Assembly: GCA_963920525.1 (NCBI GenBank)
Contig: OY986436.1
Span: 78,709,630-78,773,629 of the forward strand
Length of the DNA: 64,000 bases
Direction of reading: 5' to 3'
DNA from: Dichetophora obliterata
Taxonomy: Eukaryota; Arthropoda; Insecta; Diptera; Sciomyzidae
Position numbers and translations under genes: made by a program. Below are positions 1 through 11,099 of the stretch, piece after piece (within the stretch, counting starts at the first letter, position 1; each line of letters begins with the position of its first letter). The notes beneath the pieces were generated by a model. It had not been told where the DNA came from. It made no database searches and saw nothing but the letters and a program-made list of their open reading frames with translations.

Positions 1-984
1 GCTAGAGGGACATTAAAAGATGCTTCAACGGCTTAGCGCAGGTAAGACATGCAGGAAGACAAGCTGCCTGCTGATGGAGAAATGTTGACGTGTTTCATTT
101 GTACTATATAAGAAAGCATAAAATCGTTGTTGTAATTTTTTGATGCAGAAACATTAGCATACTTCGAGCCACTTTATTTTCGTCATTTGTTGTCTCAAAG
201 CGGGTGTGATTGTTGACAGGATGACATACGTTGAATGTGTGTGAGTGAGTGGCACATGCACACACACACATGGAGTCACTTAAGATTAACATGATTTGCA
301 TTACAAAACCGAATTTTATAAATATTTTCATTGACTTCAACTCCAAGAAGTGGCATTTATTGTTATTCAAAGTAAAAAAATATTTCAACTCAAATAAGTC
401 AAAAGCAGCGTTCTGGAACTGACAAGAATCTGTTCAAATTCGCAATTTTTTCGTTTTATCAGCAGCATAAGTCGTTCTGTTATTTTGAAAATATCATAGG
501 TCAAAGGAGTTAAGGACTTCAAACATTGTATAGGGATATACAGTTCTTTACCGTTTGCTATTTTCTTCTACACTACAGATTCATTATGTGGTAATCTATC
601 GTATTTTAAGTTTTATAGTTTTGAACATATTTTTTGGATTATGTATAATAGTATTACCTCTTCCGTTCAGTTTAAGACTGCAGTTATTATACGTCAATGT
701 TGCGTTTTTATTTGAGATTTGTATAAAATGCAGAATGTAGACTAGCCATGCTGGAGGGTCTGAAAAATTCTTCTGAAGTAACTGTGTAACTTCTGAAGTA
801 ACTTCTGAAAGTAACTGTGGCATCTATATCAATGCCAATTACACAAAAAGAAGCAACACTGGAAAAACATATGTTGTTTTTTTACGACTCTGGCATTAAT
901 TGTACACTTATTGCATGAACCGTTTCAAAAGTTTTGTCAATAATAATAATAATATTACGAAATGAAATAAGTGCAGAGATCCTT
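1..984. other. AT-rich stretch without a recognisable gene
   Basis: No coding similarity is visible on either strand. It holds a TG/CA microsatellite near 233-271 and a short tandem repeat of ACTTCTGAAGTAACT near 768-818. The short open frames here are low in complexity and look random. Confidence 0.5.
233..271. repeat. Imperfect TG/CA microsatellite
   Basis: A run of GTGTGTGAGTGAGTG passes into CACACACACACA. It is an ordinary dinucleotide microsatellite of the kind common in fly intergenic DNA. Confidence 0.7.
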
Positions 985-1492
985 CGCGAGCACGCAGGTT
1001 GCAGTAACATATTTTCCGAAGAAAAAATCATAGAGTGTACGCAGCTTGCTTGCCGAAAATTCTAAAGAAGCCATTGAAAGATTTCAAAATGTTTTGTGAA
1101 TTATGGTTTGGGGTGCTTTCTCCGAAAAAGGCAAATTGCCTCTTCTTCTTATCAAAAAAGGCGTTAAAATATTTCGGAATATTACTGAGGACATATTTTT
1201 AAGAACTATCTTATGCGGCATGTCAAGCAAAGTTACAGAGAGGGTCACTTTTGTTTTCAGCAAGATTCTTTTCCAGCACAAAAGGCAGAAATCGTTCAAA
1301 GGTGGTGCAGAGCAAATTTGCCATGTTTTATTTTTGTTGAAGGAATGCCCTCAGTTATCCCCTGACCTAAGCCCCCTGGACTTTTGTATTTGTTGTATTT
1401 GGAACATAGTCTACAAATCAACGAACATAAACACATGACGGTAGATAAACTTAAGCGATGATCAATGAAAATATCAGATGATATACCTGAAA
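985..1492 (+). pseudogene. Tc1/mariner-superfamily transposase relic, interrupted by a hAT element
   Basis: Pieces of a DDE transposase can be read in more than one frame. They include FSEEK (normally FSDEK, so the first catalytic Asp appears changed), an ENSKEAIERFQNV-like segment, then MVWGAFSEKGKLPL from 1103. A frame change leads to QDSFPAQKAEIVQRWC and then SPDLSPLDF, the usual motifs around the second and third catalytic acids. The frame ends in DDIPEK, where a 1-kb element is inserted. Directly after that element, at about 2517-2570, the sequence again reads PENQMLAGCKLF, which fits the C-terminal continuation. Frameshifts make it non-functional. Family assignment rests on motif recognition; the subfamily is not determined. 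Confidence 0.75.
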
Positions 1493-2516
1493 AAGAGATG
1501 GGTCGTTCCGAGCCTGTATAGCTCGCGGAACTATGTTCACAGTCGGACATAGTTCCAATCATTCCTTCGATTCATTTTGAGTATGTCCAAACAGTTCCGG
1601 TTACAATGATTTTTTTTTTTAATTAAGCAATATTAACCGACATCTCTTTCGCACAAACTACGGCTTACACGAATTTATGTGAACGACTAAAAATGCAAAG
1701 ATGATGTTTGTGAGCGAACGAGAGAACTGATATATGAAATGGTAAGATGACATTTCGTTGTTCTTGTTGTGCACATTGCTCTGTCCATTTCGTTTTGAAC
1801 ATGTTTTCATTCATGGCAGAACTATATAGTTCCTCGGACGTATTAAAATCTGATACATAGGACATGCATGAGGAACGGCTTGAATGCTCCTTTTACTAAA
1901 TTGTTAGCAACATTTTAAATTTACTGCATACTTTTAATTCAAATATTTATTTTGTAACAAAGATATTTTTTATAATTTGTTTTATTATGGTTACTTATAC
2001 TTATATACAATTTTGTTACTTATACTTTATATTTGAGTTAAATGAAATTATTTGACATATTATAAAATTTCCGTTTTATATGAAATATTTTCTTTAATAT
2101 AAAATAACTAATAAATCTAAAAATTTTGTTAAATTTACTAAAAATATTTTCTTTAATATATAATAACTAATAAATCTAAAAATTTTGTTAAATTTTTTTT
2201 ACGACTAGTCAGAGCGTTGTGTTGAAATTCTACATGGACCTTAACAATTTTTATCTGCAAGTCAAGAAGCAAGCAGTTCTAATAAACGTTTATAATAGTC
2301 CCTGCAGTTCAAATAAACAAAGGAACTAAATAGTTCCGCGGACATGCTTCAAATTCCCTCTGCAGTTCAACAAGCAAACAGTTAAAATAGTCTATACAGT
2401 TCAAATAAGCAAAGGAACTAGATAGTTCCGCGGACATGTTTTCGTGAACTAGTCCCTTTCTTCAAAACAATCGTTCCATGTCCGTTCCGTCTCTGGAACT
2501 GTTTAGCACAACCTTA
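1493..2516 (+). mobile_element. Non-autonomous hAT-like element, copy 1 (1,024 bp)
   Basis: The element is flanked by the perfect 8-bp duplication ACCTGAAA (1485-1492 and 2517-2524), which is the hAT target-site size. Its ends are AAGAGATGGGTCGTTCCG and, on the other strand, TAAGGTTGTGCTAAACAG. A second copy lies inverted at 27057-28044 and matches at both ends and in scattered internal blocks. There is no transposase. Inside are several near-palindromes of the form GGAACTANATAGTTCC, often followed by GCGG, near both ends (about 1820, 2322, 2406). These could be subterminal transposase-binding sites, as known for hAT elements; that is inference. A 59-bp tandem duplication lies at about 2083-2200. 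The element sits inside a Tc1 coding relic, so it is the younger of the two. Confidence 0.85.
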
Positions 2517-2524
2517 ACCTGAAA

Positions 2525-3165
2525 ACCAGATGCTTGCCGGGTGCAAATTGTTTAAAATTTCTAAAAAAAATTAATGGTGAAAGATTCGAATTTAATGATG
2601 AAGGGTTATAAGGAGTGCTTAAAATATAAAATAAAAATTTTTGTTTAATAAAGTTTACACAGTGCTTTTGATTTATGGCATAAAACAAGTGCGACAGTTA
2701 TTTTGATTCACGCTGTAGAAAATTTAAAATGTAGGAACAAGTTTGGGGTTTTCATTATTTGATTATTTTTAGCCTTAGTGTCCGGTAGTGCGGTTTTAGA
2801 AATATTCGAAAAAGTGAAAATAAATACGAATGGTGGAAATATCCGTCTAACAGCTATTTTTTAAAAACAATAGAATATTTGACTAAATACAAGCTTCCTA
2901 TTTTTAAGTCATATTACAATGCACTTAGAAAAAAATGCTGCCATGCAAACTATTCTGTACATTTTCCCAATCAATTATATAGGCCATTTCGTGCCCAACA
3001 ACGGAAAAAAAACAACAGCAAAGGAATATTTGATTCATCAACAACTTTTGCTTTTGATTCAATCTATACTATAAGTTGTTGCGTCGACATTGACACCGCT
3101 AAGATAAAAATTGTTGGCAAATGATTTTTAATTTTACTTTATGATAAATTGTTATGATAAATTTA
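2525..3165. other. AT-rich stretch with the tail of the Tc1 relic
   Basis: The first 50 bases continue the interrupted Tc1 transposase. The rest is AT-rich and has no recognisable gene. An open frame at 2879-3124 (plus) has no family signature that I can see. Confidence 0.4.
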
Positions 3166-3169
3166 AAGC

Positions 3170-3490
3170 CGAGGAGCTCCCTTTTGTTGAAAATCTAATT
3201 GATATCGTAGATGTGATTTCGTTTGTTGACGGGACGTAGCCCCAAGGTATATCCCCCAAGGTATAAACTTGGGATATCCCAAGGGATATGCCCCAAGGTA
3301 TATCCCAAATTTTAAACTATTTGGAGTTGTGTCCCCTAATTTTGCGGGCATAGTCCCATATATTGGGGTTCTGACCGCTTGGGAGATAAGCCCTTGTTCG
3401 GAGTGGTGATGGCACATAGCCCATTTAAAATTTGGGATTATGTCCGCTTTTCTTGAGAACATAATCCCAAAAATTGGATTTGGGATTATT
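3170..3490. repeat. Degenerate short repeats of a GGGATAT/CCCAAGGTATATCCC type
   Basis: The block repeats pieces such as CCCAAGGTATATCCC, TTGGGATATCCC and GGGATTATGTCC with variable spacing and in both orientations. It leads directly into the hairpin at 3495-3675, which carries the same motif in its arms. The long open frame on the minus strand here follows from the repeat and should not be taken as a gene. Confidence 0.65.
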
Positions 3491-3494
3491 TCCA

Positions 3495-3675
3495 ATTTCC
3501 CCAAGAAAAAAAGAGGACGTAATCCCAAAATAAATTTCTTCATTAAAAAAATGTATTTTCCTTGTACGGAATGGTGACAACAATGTTGATATCAACATTC
3601 CATGCAAGACAAATTAATTTTTTATGATGAAATAAATTTATTTTGGGAATACGTCCTCTTTTGGGGAAAAAAACC
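3495..3675. repeat. Long hairpin (foldback) with an inner palindrome
   Basis: The left arm holds AAGAGGACGTAATCCC (from 3511) and the right arm TGGGAATACGTCCTCTT (to 3660). Arms of about 40 bp are close to complementary. In the loop is the perfect 18-bp palindrome AATGTTGATATCAACATT, flanked by a second, interrupted pair of arms. The structure resembles a foldback MITE. No target duplication was found. Confidence 0.75.
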
Positions 3676-3699
3676 CCTTTTTGTATAGGCAAGTTTTTT

Positions 3700-4428
3700 G
3701 TTTCTATGAATTGTCAAAAACAATAAAGGCCCAAAACTGATTACATATGTTAGTTAACTTGCAATAACAATTTTTCGGTTCCTGGCCTATTTTGTATTGA
3801 ATCCGTCATTTGTTTGTGAGTGTCAATACTTAGACCCCTATCGAAAAATGATAATCCTACAAGCTTTTCACCAAGATTTATATTTTTATTTACTTATTCA
3901 TTTATTTGTTTGCTTAGCCTTAATAGGCTTTATAGCAATTTAAACTTAGAAAATAACAAAATATTGAAATTGCTTATAATTTTTTAGAGTGTAAAAAAAA
4001 AAATTAAAAATTAACCGTATTATAAAAAAAGAAACATATAACTAAAACGATAATATCTAACATCATAGAAGCGTTGTGTTTTCAAGACAGAATAGGTCAA
4101 ATTAGCAACACTTCACTTATCGCGTTATTAAGACATACAGGTTCAAGTTTATGCATCCACTTTATGCATCCAAAAATCGGCTTAGATCGTCGGATTAGAG
4201 ACAAACAAGGTCTCATACCCAATAAAACACCATTCCAATAAGAATATATTTCAAACATATCGTTCTCTTCTTATAGCCGATGACATCCTGGCTTAAAAAG
4301 GTGGTTTCTCGACAATTAAGGCCAACTTTACCACACCAAATTTACTTCCATACAAAGAAAACGGTTGCAAATGTAGGCATCAAGACAAAATAGATTTTAT
4401 TGGCCACTCATATTAATATATACATACT
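3700..4428. other. AT-rich stretch, nothing recognised
   Basis: No coding similarity, RNA gene or clear repeat structure is visible. Confidence 0.4.
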
Positions 4429-5406
4429 AGGGTAGTCCTTATTATAGAAACTGTTGAGCACCCAATTTTTTTGTTCCTTTGCGTCTAAAAATAAGTCCCT
4501 AATTTTTTTTACAATAACAATAACACGTGCCGCTCGGAGTTTGAAGTTTACACAGAGGCAATGCAACTAAATGAGCATTAGGGCGTATCGAATCACAACT
4601 TTTTACAACTTTCACATTATAAAGGGTCTCAAAAGTTGCATAGGGTGGTCAAGATCTCCCAAAAAAAAAAATTAGGAAAAAAAGAATGTCTTTCCTTCCC
4701 GCATGGACAAAGTTGTTTTTTAGAAAATAGTAAAAACAACGATCTCAAAATGCTTTGTTTTTTTTACGAAAAACTGCATGCGTCCTAAAGCAAAAGTAAA
4801 TATAGACTTTCACTAACAATATGGTGTCAAACGAGATGCCACTCTGGATTTTTATCAACAGTGTCCTGTGGGAATTATATTCGAATCTAAATAAGGCTCG
4901 AATTAGCACAGAATTTTTAATTATCTGATTGTCTAAACTTTGGTGTTAAGGTTTTTTAAAACGCACTTTAATTACCTTTCCAGCGGTATTTTAAACTTAA
5001 CATTCGGTTTAGAAGTGGTTGAGATATAAATAATAGTAAAAATCGATTTTCGACGTTTTTGCCGATTTTTGTCAATTTTGTGCACCCTGTAACTCCGCCA
5101 AAAATAACTTTTTTTCTAGCATTTTTTCCTTTTAATAAAGTTTTTTTTCCTTCAGTGATGCTCCATGCGAAATTTCACCCAAATCAGAGATGGTCATTTC
5201 GCAAGGCTGGTACGTTCAAAATGGAATTTGCTGTTTTATATTTTTTTCTCATAACTTTTTGAATTTCTACCTGGCAGTACGTGTTAATAAAGTCCAATTT
5301 CTTTGAAACTTTTTTTTATGCGTTTTTTATAAATATAAAGGAACAAAATAAAAGGGTGCTCAAGAAAAGAAACGATTTTTTTTTCTCCATTCAAATATGG
5401 ACTAGT
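4429..5406. mobile_element. TIR-bearing non-autonomous element of about 1 kb
   Basis: The left end carries ACTAGGGTAGTCC and then TTGAGCACCC with TTTTTGTTCCTTT. The right end carries the reverse complement: AAAGGAACAAAATAAAAGGG, TGCTCAAG and, at 5401, ACTAGTC. The inverted ends are imperfect but run over about 60 bp. The interior has no transposase; the open frame at 5059-5262 is a poly-Phe artefact of T-rich DNA. The superfamily is not assigned, since no clean target duplication is visible. Confidence 0.6.
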
Positions 5407-5409
5407 CTA

Positions 5410-6320
5410 ATGTTTAAAACAAATCGATCTAACGTGGTGTTTCATTAGGTAAATCCAAAGCCACTACAGCCGACGCATGTAGTCACATTCATAGATTATT
5501 AAGATGTAGATATATCACAACTGATCCCTTTCTTCAGGTTCAGGTCCATACAAATAACTGTATTAATGTGTTTACATACATCGCAAGGTACATCAGAGAA
5601 GTGTCTGAGAGAACTTGGTCATAATCAGTAATGGTATTGCAGGTAATCTATAATTTTATGTTTGATTGCGTCCATGCATTTTCTTAAGGATATAACATCA
5701 GATACAAAATTAAAGTCGCCGCAAGCGCTTCTTAGTGCTTTATTTTGCAAGTAATTAGTTCTACAAAAATTAATGTGGAGTAACACATAAGATCTTCAAG
5801 GACGAAGAGGAGTGTTTAAGTATATTTTACTAAATAAATATGGGTTGTTGACATATTCATGTAAAAGTTTAATAATCCAACAAGCATTAAGCATAATTCT
5901 CCGATTTTTGAAGTGAAAACTTCTTAAGGCGCGTTGAACGATTTTGGTAGAGGGTAAATCTTTGGTTTGCGTCATTGTCTTTTTCCGAGTAACTCTCGTC
6001 ATCAATACAGACAGCAAAAATAACAAAATAGGAAACTTAGAAAACAAAAGCAAGCAACCATCAATAAGTTCCTCTGCTGACGCATCATCCCCTCTCTTTG
6101 TTCCGCTGCGAAACATTAGCTGCATTCCTGTGGCACTAGATCAGATCAAATCTCAGTAAAACAACGTTAGTTCAACTTTATATCAATTTGTCATCAGTCT
6201 TGAAACAGCTGTTATAAGAACAATAACAAAGAAAAATCGAGCTGGTTTTAATTTTTGTTTTGTGAATAAAATAGAGCCGCGCTCTAGATCAACGACCACG
6301 GGAATGCAGCTATTGAATGC
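5410..6320. other. AT-rich stretch, nothing recognised
   Basis: Two overlapping open frames near 5796-6159 lie on opposite strands and neither shows a family motif. No structural RNA or clear TIR is seen. Confidence 0.35.
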
Positions 6321-6325
6321 TACTG

Positions 6326-7855
6326 TTTTTTTTCAATGTATATGCAGCTCGTGGCTACCTGTAGGCTAAAATAAAATAAATTTAAAATTTTTGATATTTG
6401 CTTTTTGTTTGACTGGCCGTGAAGTCTCCTTTCATGCCTCCACTTGAGATCTTGCTACGAAGCAAACAAAAACATAGCAAGCAAAGTGCTGTTTATTTTC
6501 CGCCGCCAATTCGGTTCATCCCCTCTAACGTTGCGCAACCCATGTGATACTGCTCTTCTCTGTTCATCGTTGTAGTAAATTTGCTTGGTAATTGTTGTTA
6601 TAAAATTATTTTAGTTCAGCTACAGATCTACATACACATTGACAGAAAAACAGTAAATATCCTTCATGATTTCTTTATGAAGGAACGATTTGTCAGCAGA
6701 TAAACTTATTGATGGTTGCTTGCTGCCATAATAGAATTAGACAAGGTAGTGTTAAGGCTGAATGTGTTTCTCTTTCTAAGTGACCATAACTGTCAAACTC
6801 ATACATTTTGATATATTTGCCAATTCTTGCTTTTATATTGCATTCTTATTGGTTGCAGATTTTGTATGAAATGTCAACTTCGTTTTGACAGTTTCGGTCA
6901 CCGGCTCTCCGCCCTAACACTACCTTATTTAATTTTGCCATGCTTGCTGCATTTGCTGAGCGCCTAGCAGCCAATATTCAAGAGCGTGTATTTGAGTTTC
7001 ATGACCAACATAAAAACATTTGTAGTTTTATAAATGTCGCCAGCATATTCTCTGACTGGGACCATGGTATAATAAGAAATAGGTGGGAGTGACATTTCGT
7101 GTTTCGACCATCGAATGTCAAGCAAAAGAAAACAAAATAGAGAACGTGTGTCACACACATTGGCCGCATTCAGAAGAGTCATCTGCTGTGAATGGATCAT
7201 TTAATTGCTGTGAATGGATCAAATTAAAAAAAAACAGTTGCCAACTATTACTCCGCTGAAAGCTGCCAATGTGTGTCCTGCCAATTGTTTTCTTTTGTTT
7301 GAAATTATACCTATATTAAGTCTACCTAATTATAATTTTATCATGGCTGGGACTGCATCGTCCAAAATTTTTTGTTTCTTATTTCACCTACCATAAGCCT
7401 ATAGTATCTTTTTTAAAAATATAATGCAATGATTAATGACGCAAACAGTGAAAATAATGTAAATGAAATTCGATGAAACGTATGTAAATACAAATTTATG
7501 TGTGTGTAAATTATTATGTATTTTAAGTGTATATTAGATTTTCAATAAGTTTTATTTATACTTTTGTTTATGTTTTACTTTGTTTTTTATTTTAAAACCC
7601 ATAATTTAAAATATAATGAAGTGATAAAAGATGAAAATAATGTGCATTAATGATGAACCGGATGTACGGATGAACCGAATGGGGGGCAGAAAATAAAATG
7701 CACTTTGCTGGCTATGTTTTCTGTTTTCCTTGTAGCAAGATCTCAAATGCAGGCATTAAAAGAGACTTCAAGACCCTTCAAACAAAATATCATGTATAAA
7801 AAAAGAAAACTTATTTTATTGTACCTACAGCTCTTCATATACATTGAAAGAAAAA
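6326..7855. mobile_element. Large multi-armed foldback element
   Basis: Outer arms of about 190 bp (6326-6521 and 7668-7855) are imperfect reverse complements. They share TTGAGATCTTGCTACAA-like, CATAGCAAGCAAAGTGC-like and ATTCGGTTCATCC blocks. Inner arms (7053-7182 and 7251-7353) pair again around a centre near 7215, sharing CACACATTGGCNGC. A part of the outer arm (around TACATTGAAAGAAAAA) is also repeated in direct orientation near 6640. No coding region is present. It fits a foldback-type or tandemly rebuilt MITE; the superfamily is not clear. Confidence 0.7.
6740..6931. mobile_element. Small MITE (about 190 bp) nested in the foldback element
   Basis: The ends read AGACAAGGTAGTGTTAAGGC and, inverted, GCCCTAACACTACCTTA. 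The TIR is about 20 bp. It lies between the outer and inner arms of the foldback element, so it probably inserted later. The target duplication is not resolved because the flanks are AT-rich. Confidence 0.7.
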
Positions 7856-7869
7856 ATTAAATATCCTTT

Positions 7870-8340
7870 TTGAGGATTGTTTCTCATTCAATAGTGCTCC
7901 CTGTATTTTATTTGTATATCAACAATATTCAATTTAAATGAAATAATATAGTTTGATGTAATTATAAAATAAAAGTGTTATCTGAATAAAAAATATTTTG
8001 AAAGAAATAATTAAAGGTTGAGGGGGTAAAAATATAAAATTTTTTTCCGATTAGCATGAAAATTCTTATATAGCAGTAAGGCGGTCCGTGGCAGGACAAA
8101 GTCTTCCAGGAAATTCTTATATTTTACATATATGTCCCCTCACTGCTATCCTTTTTTAATATCTATTTTTAATTTGAATATAACTTTTTAAAACTGAATT
8201 TAATAAATGAAATTTATAGTAGCTAAATTGATATTTAAAAATATGTACCTTTTTATAAAATTTTTATTCTAATTACAAATATAATAACGTCTTAAATTGA
8301 ATATAATAAATAAAATGTAAAATTGATAAAACAAGAAAAC
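7870..8340. other. AT-rich spacer
   Basis: Very AT-rich, without coding similarity or repeat structure that I can define. Confidence 0.35.
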
Positions 8341-9519
8341 AAAGGGTGGTTAAATTTTAAGAGCCGATGTTGATTTTGAATAAAACAAATTATTTAGAAA
8401 ATTATTGTCATTTCTTTTTATTATGATAATATTGGTATGGTTCAATTATGCATGGAACAAAATACCGCCCAAATGGCAGCCGCGACCTCGGAGGCACACC
8501 TCCATCCGATGGTCCAAATTTTTGATGACGCTGAGGCATAATTGAGGTTCTATGCCGTTAATGTGCCGAATTATCTCATCCTTTAGCTCTTTAATTGTTG
8601 CTGGCTTATCGACGTACACCTTTTCTTTCAAATAACCCCAAAGAAAAAAGTCCAACGGTGTCAAATCACATGATCTTGGCGGCAAATTGACATCGCCACC
8701 ACATGAGATACGGCCATTGAATTTGTCGCGCAAAAGAGCCATTATTTCGTTAGCTGTGTGGCAAGTGGCACCGTCCTGTTGAAACCACATATCGTCCACA
8801 GCCATATCTTCCGATTCGGGCCAAAAAAAGTTCGTTATTATCTTACGATAGCGAACACCATTCACAGTAGGTGCATTGGTTTTTCGACAATCAATCTTGG
8901 ATTATCATTCGCCCAAATACGGCGATTCTGCTTATTGAAGCAGTGCCTCATCACTGAAGATGAGTTTCTTCGAAAATTGACGATGCTTGCGAAACCATTG
9001 ACGACGCTTGAAATGGTCAAAAGGCTTTAGTTCTTGAGTCAATTCCACCTTGTAAGCGTGTAAATGCACGTCTTTATGCATAATGTTCATCAACAACGAG
9101 CGTGAGAGGTGCAATTGTTGGGCACGACGACGAGTTGAAGTGGACGGCTTTTCAGCCACACTATCACGAACAGCAGCAATATTTTCTGCAGTACGACCTG
9201 TATGAGCATGCACTGGTGTTTTCACATCTCCTACAGACCCGATTTGCTCAAATTTTTGCACGATTTTTCCGATTGTACGCACATTTGGACGATTAAATTG
9301 ACCGAAAAAATCACGACGTGCACGATATGCACTTTGATTTGAACGTCCATTTTCATAATAAGCCCGAATAACTTTTACGCATTGCTCGATTGTGTATCTT
9401 TCCATGGTTCAAATTGAATTAGTCTGAAATTGAGAAATGTCAAATGAAATGCAGAAAAAAATTTACGTTTAGGTGTGAATACACATTCAACATAGGCCCT
9501 TAAAATTTAACCACCCTTT
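8341..9519 (-). mobile_element. Decayed Tc1/mariner-superfamily element with intact TIRs
   Basis: The left end reads AAAGGGTGGTTAAATTTTAA then GAGCCGATGTTGA. The right end is its reverse complement with few changes (GGGCCTATGTTGA). The TIRs of about 33 bp enclose a transposase pseudogene on the minus strand. At about 1.18 kb it is shorter than a full element because of an internal deletion. A TA target duplication is not preserved cleanly. Confidence 0.9.
8446..9405 (-). pseudogene. Transposase (N-terminal HTH, DDxD catalytic core), frameshifted and internally deleted
   Basis: The N-terminal part from 9405 starts MERYTIEQCVKVIRAYYENG, the helix-turn-helix of a mariner-superfamily group common in insects, and runs to KKLIFSDEALLQ with the first catalytic Asp. 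A frameshift follows: NKQNRRIWANDNPR can be read in another frame. About 50 residues around the usual VTVWC segment are then missing. The sequence resumes at NGVRYRKIITNFFWPE and continues through MWFQQDGATCHTA (second Asp) and CDLTPLDFFLWGY (third Asp, about 40 residues later). The end HLGGILFHA fits the family C-terminus. It cannot make active transposase. The spacing suggests a DD40/41D-like group; this is inference. Confidence 0.9.
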
Positions 9520-9568
9520 AGAATTTCATTTATCGTTTTTTTCTTATACCCCCACGGATACTGCGTAA

Positions 9569-10195
9569 GGGGTGTTGTGGAAACTGACAGAAATGAAACA
9601 GAATCGGTTTTATTCTTTTCGATTTATTTTTTATTCTTTTGACTAATGGCAAGTTATTATAGCTGCACTGTTTAAAAAATAACGCAGAAAAAATAAATCC
9701 AATATCTTTTTATATCTTTCAGCACTAAAATTTAATAACAACAAAATTCAGATTCGTTTACCAATACTAGCTAAATAAGAAATTGTTTGTTATGGTGCTT
9801 GATTCAATTAGTGGCTTGTCTTTTTTGCTGAAGGCCTTGGCCAGTTCCAGTTGGTTCCCCATGAAATCAGTCAGAAATGCAATTTCGGGTGCGTTATTAT
9901 GTTTTCCTTTAATAAAAAATACAAATAAATAATGAACTAAACAAATATAATTAAAATCGCTCACTTCTTACATTTTTAGCTGCTTTGTAGAAGCTAACAC
10001 ACACTCTTATCAACCATTCTGACAACTATCAACTGCTCGTATTCAATAAATCGGTTTCTGTGATACCAAATATCGTCAAAAATTCAATTTTGCAAATATA
10101 ACCAGTTTAAAAATCGATATTCGGTTTCTATGACACCAAAATCTGTGTCAATTTCAAATCCCATTCTTTTAATTGTCGGTTTCCATAACAACCCT
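9569..10195. mobile_element. Harbinger-like non-autonomous TIR element
   Basis: The ends read GGGGTGTTGTGGAAACTGAC and, inverted from the right, AGGGTTGTTATGGAAACCGA. The TCGGTTTCNNTGANACCAAA motif occurs twice near the right end (about 10050 and 10123) as a degenerate repeat of about 73 bp, with a third partial copy forming the end. The interior has no transposase. A TIR of this type next to a Harbinger transposase fragment (10600-11090) suggests a PIF/Harbinger relationship, which is inference. Confidence 0.5.
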
Positions 10196-10599
10196 GATTA
10201 ACTTAGTCACTCCGTTTGTAACGCTGATAAAATCTCTAAAAATGACACAAAAATTACCTTTGAGTTTGGAGTTTGACAAAATCATATTAAAACTCGGACA
10301 ACCTCTCATACAAATTGCTGTCATCAAACTAGCGTAACTTTATAAATTCCACAAAAATGTATGTATAAAACACATAATCTTTCATATCTAAAACGTGGCC
10401 TTACTAGTTGAATATTGCTCATGCGTTTCCATGTTTTGGTCTACTGATGTTTACAAAATTTGTCCCAGACAGTACTGTTTCGTTGGCCGCTACACCAACT
10501 CATCAGCGGTTTTAATGATTTTTAATTCACAAGCAAACTGGACGGTACTGTATCGTTTGGCGCTACACCAACGCTGCCAGAAATAAGGAAAACGGCTTA

Positions 10600-11090
10600 T
10601 TGCAGGCTTTCAGCAATTCTTCTTTGTACGTCTTTCGCTAAGCTTGTGGCTTCAGAACTTGATATTTCATCAGTGCTGGTGTTTTTTTCGTCTTCGGCAG
10701 TATCTGTAAGGCTCATAGGAGGCAAATCATGTTTGTAGAAAATACATGCATTATGCAGTGCACTGCATACATTTACAATTTTGGTGGCCTTTTCTGGAGA
10801 ATAATGGAGCCCTCTTGAACCTATAAGTCAATAGTATTATTTAAATATATATAAAAAAAAATGTTAAATTGTACCTATAATGCTGCGAAAATGGTTCTTC
10901 AAAACACCAAAGCAGCGTTCAATCACATTTCGTGCCTTGCAATGTTTTTCATTGAATCGTCTCTCAGATTCGTCGACTGGATTCCTATACGGAGTTAATA
11001 AATGTGGTTCCAACGGGTAGCCAGAATGCAATATTTTTTGGTGGAAATACAGAAAACAATGTTGTAGTAGGTACAAAAATGTACGAATTA
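10600..11090 (-). pseudogene. PIF/Harbinger transposase 3' end with a preserved intron
   Basis: On the minus strand the sequence reads HSGYPLEPHLLTPYRNP, then ARNVIERCFGVLKNHFRSII, the conserved C-terminal half of the DDE_Tnp_4 (HARBI1-like) nuclease. A 54-bp GT...AG intron (10821-10874) follows. Removing it joins the frame so that RSIIG continues into SRGLHYSPEKATKIVNVC and SALHNACIFYKH. The C-terminus is acidic and Ser/Thr-rich and ends near 10600. The N-terminal half, with the first catalytic residues, is missing upstream of about 11090. A host-domesticated gene is possible in principle, but the 5' truncation argues for a dead copy. Confidence 0.85.
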
Positions 11091-11099
11091 TGACCCCCA

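Noticed and set aside
3163..3607. Two overlapping minus-strand open frames of 126 and 60 codons
   Set aside because: They are products of the GGGATAT-type repeats and the adjoining hairpin; the encoded sequence repeats itself and matches no family.
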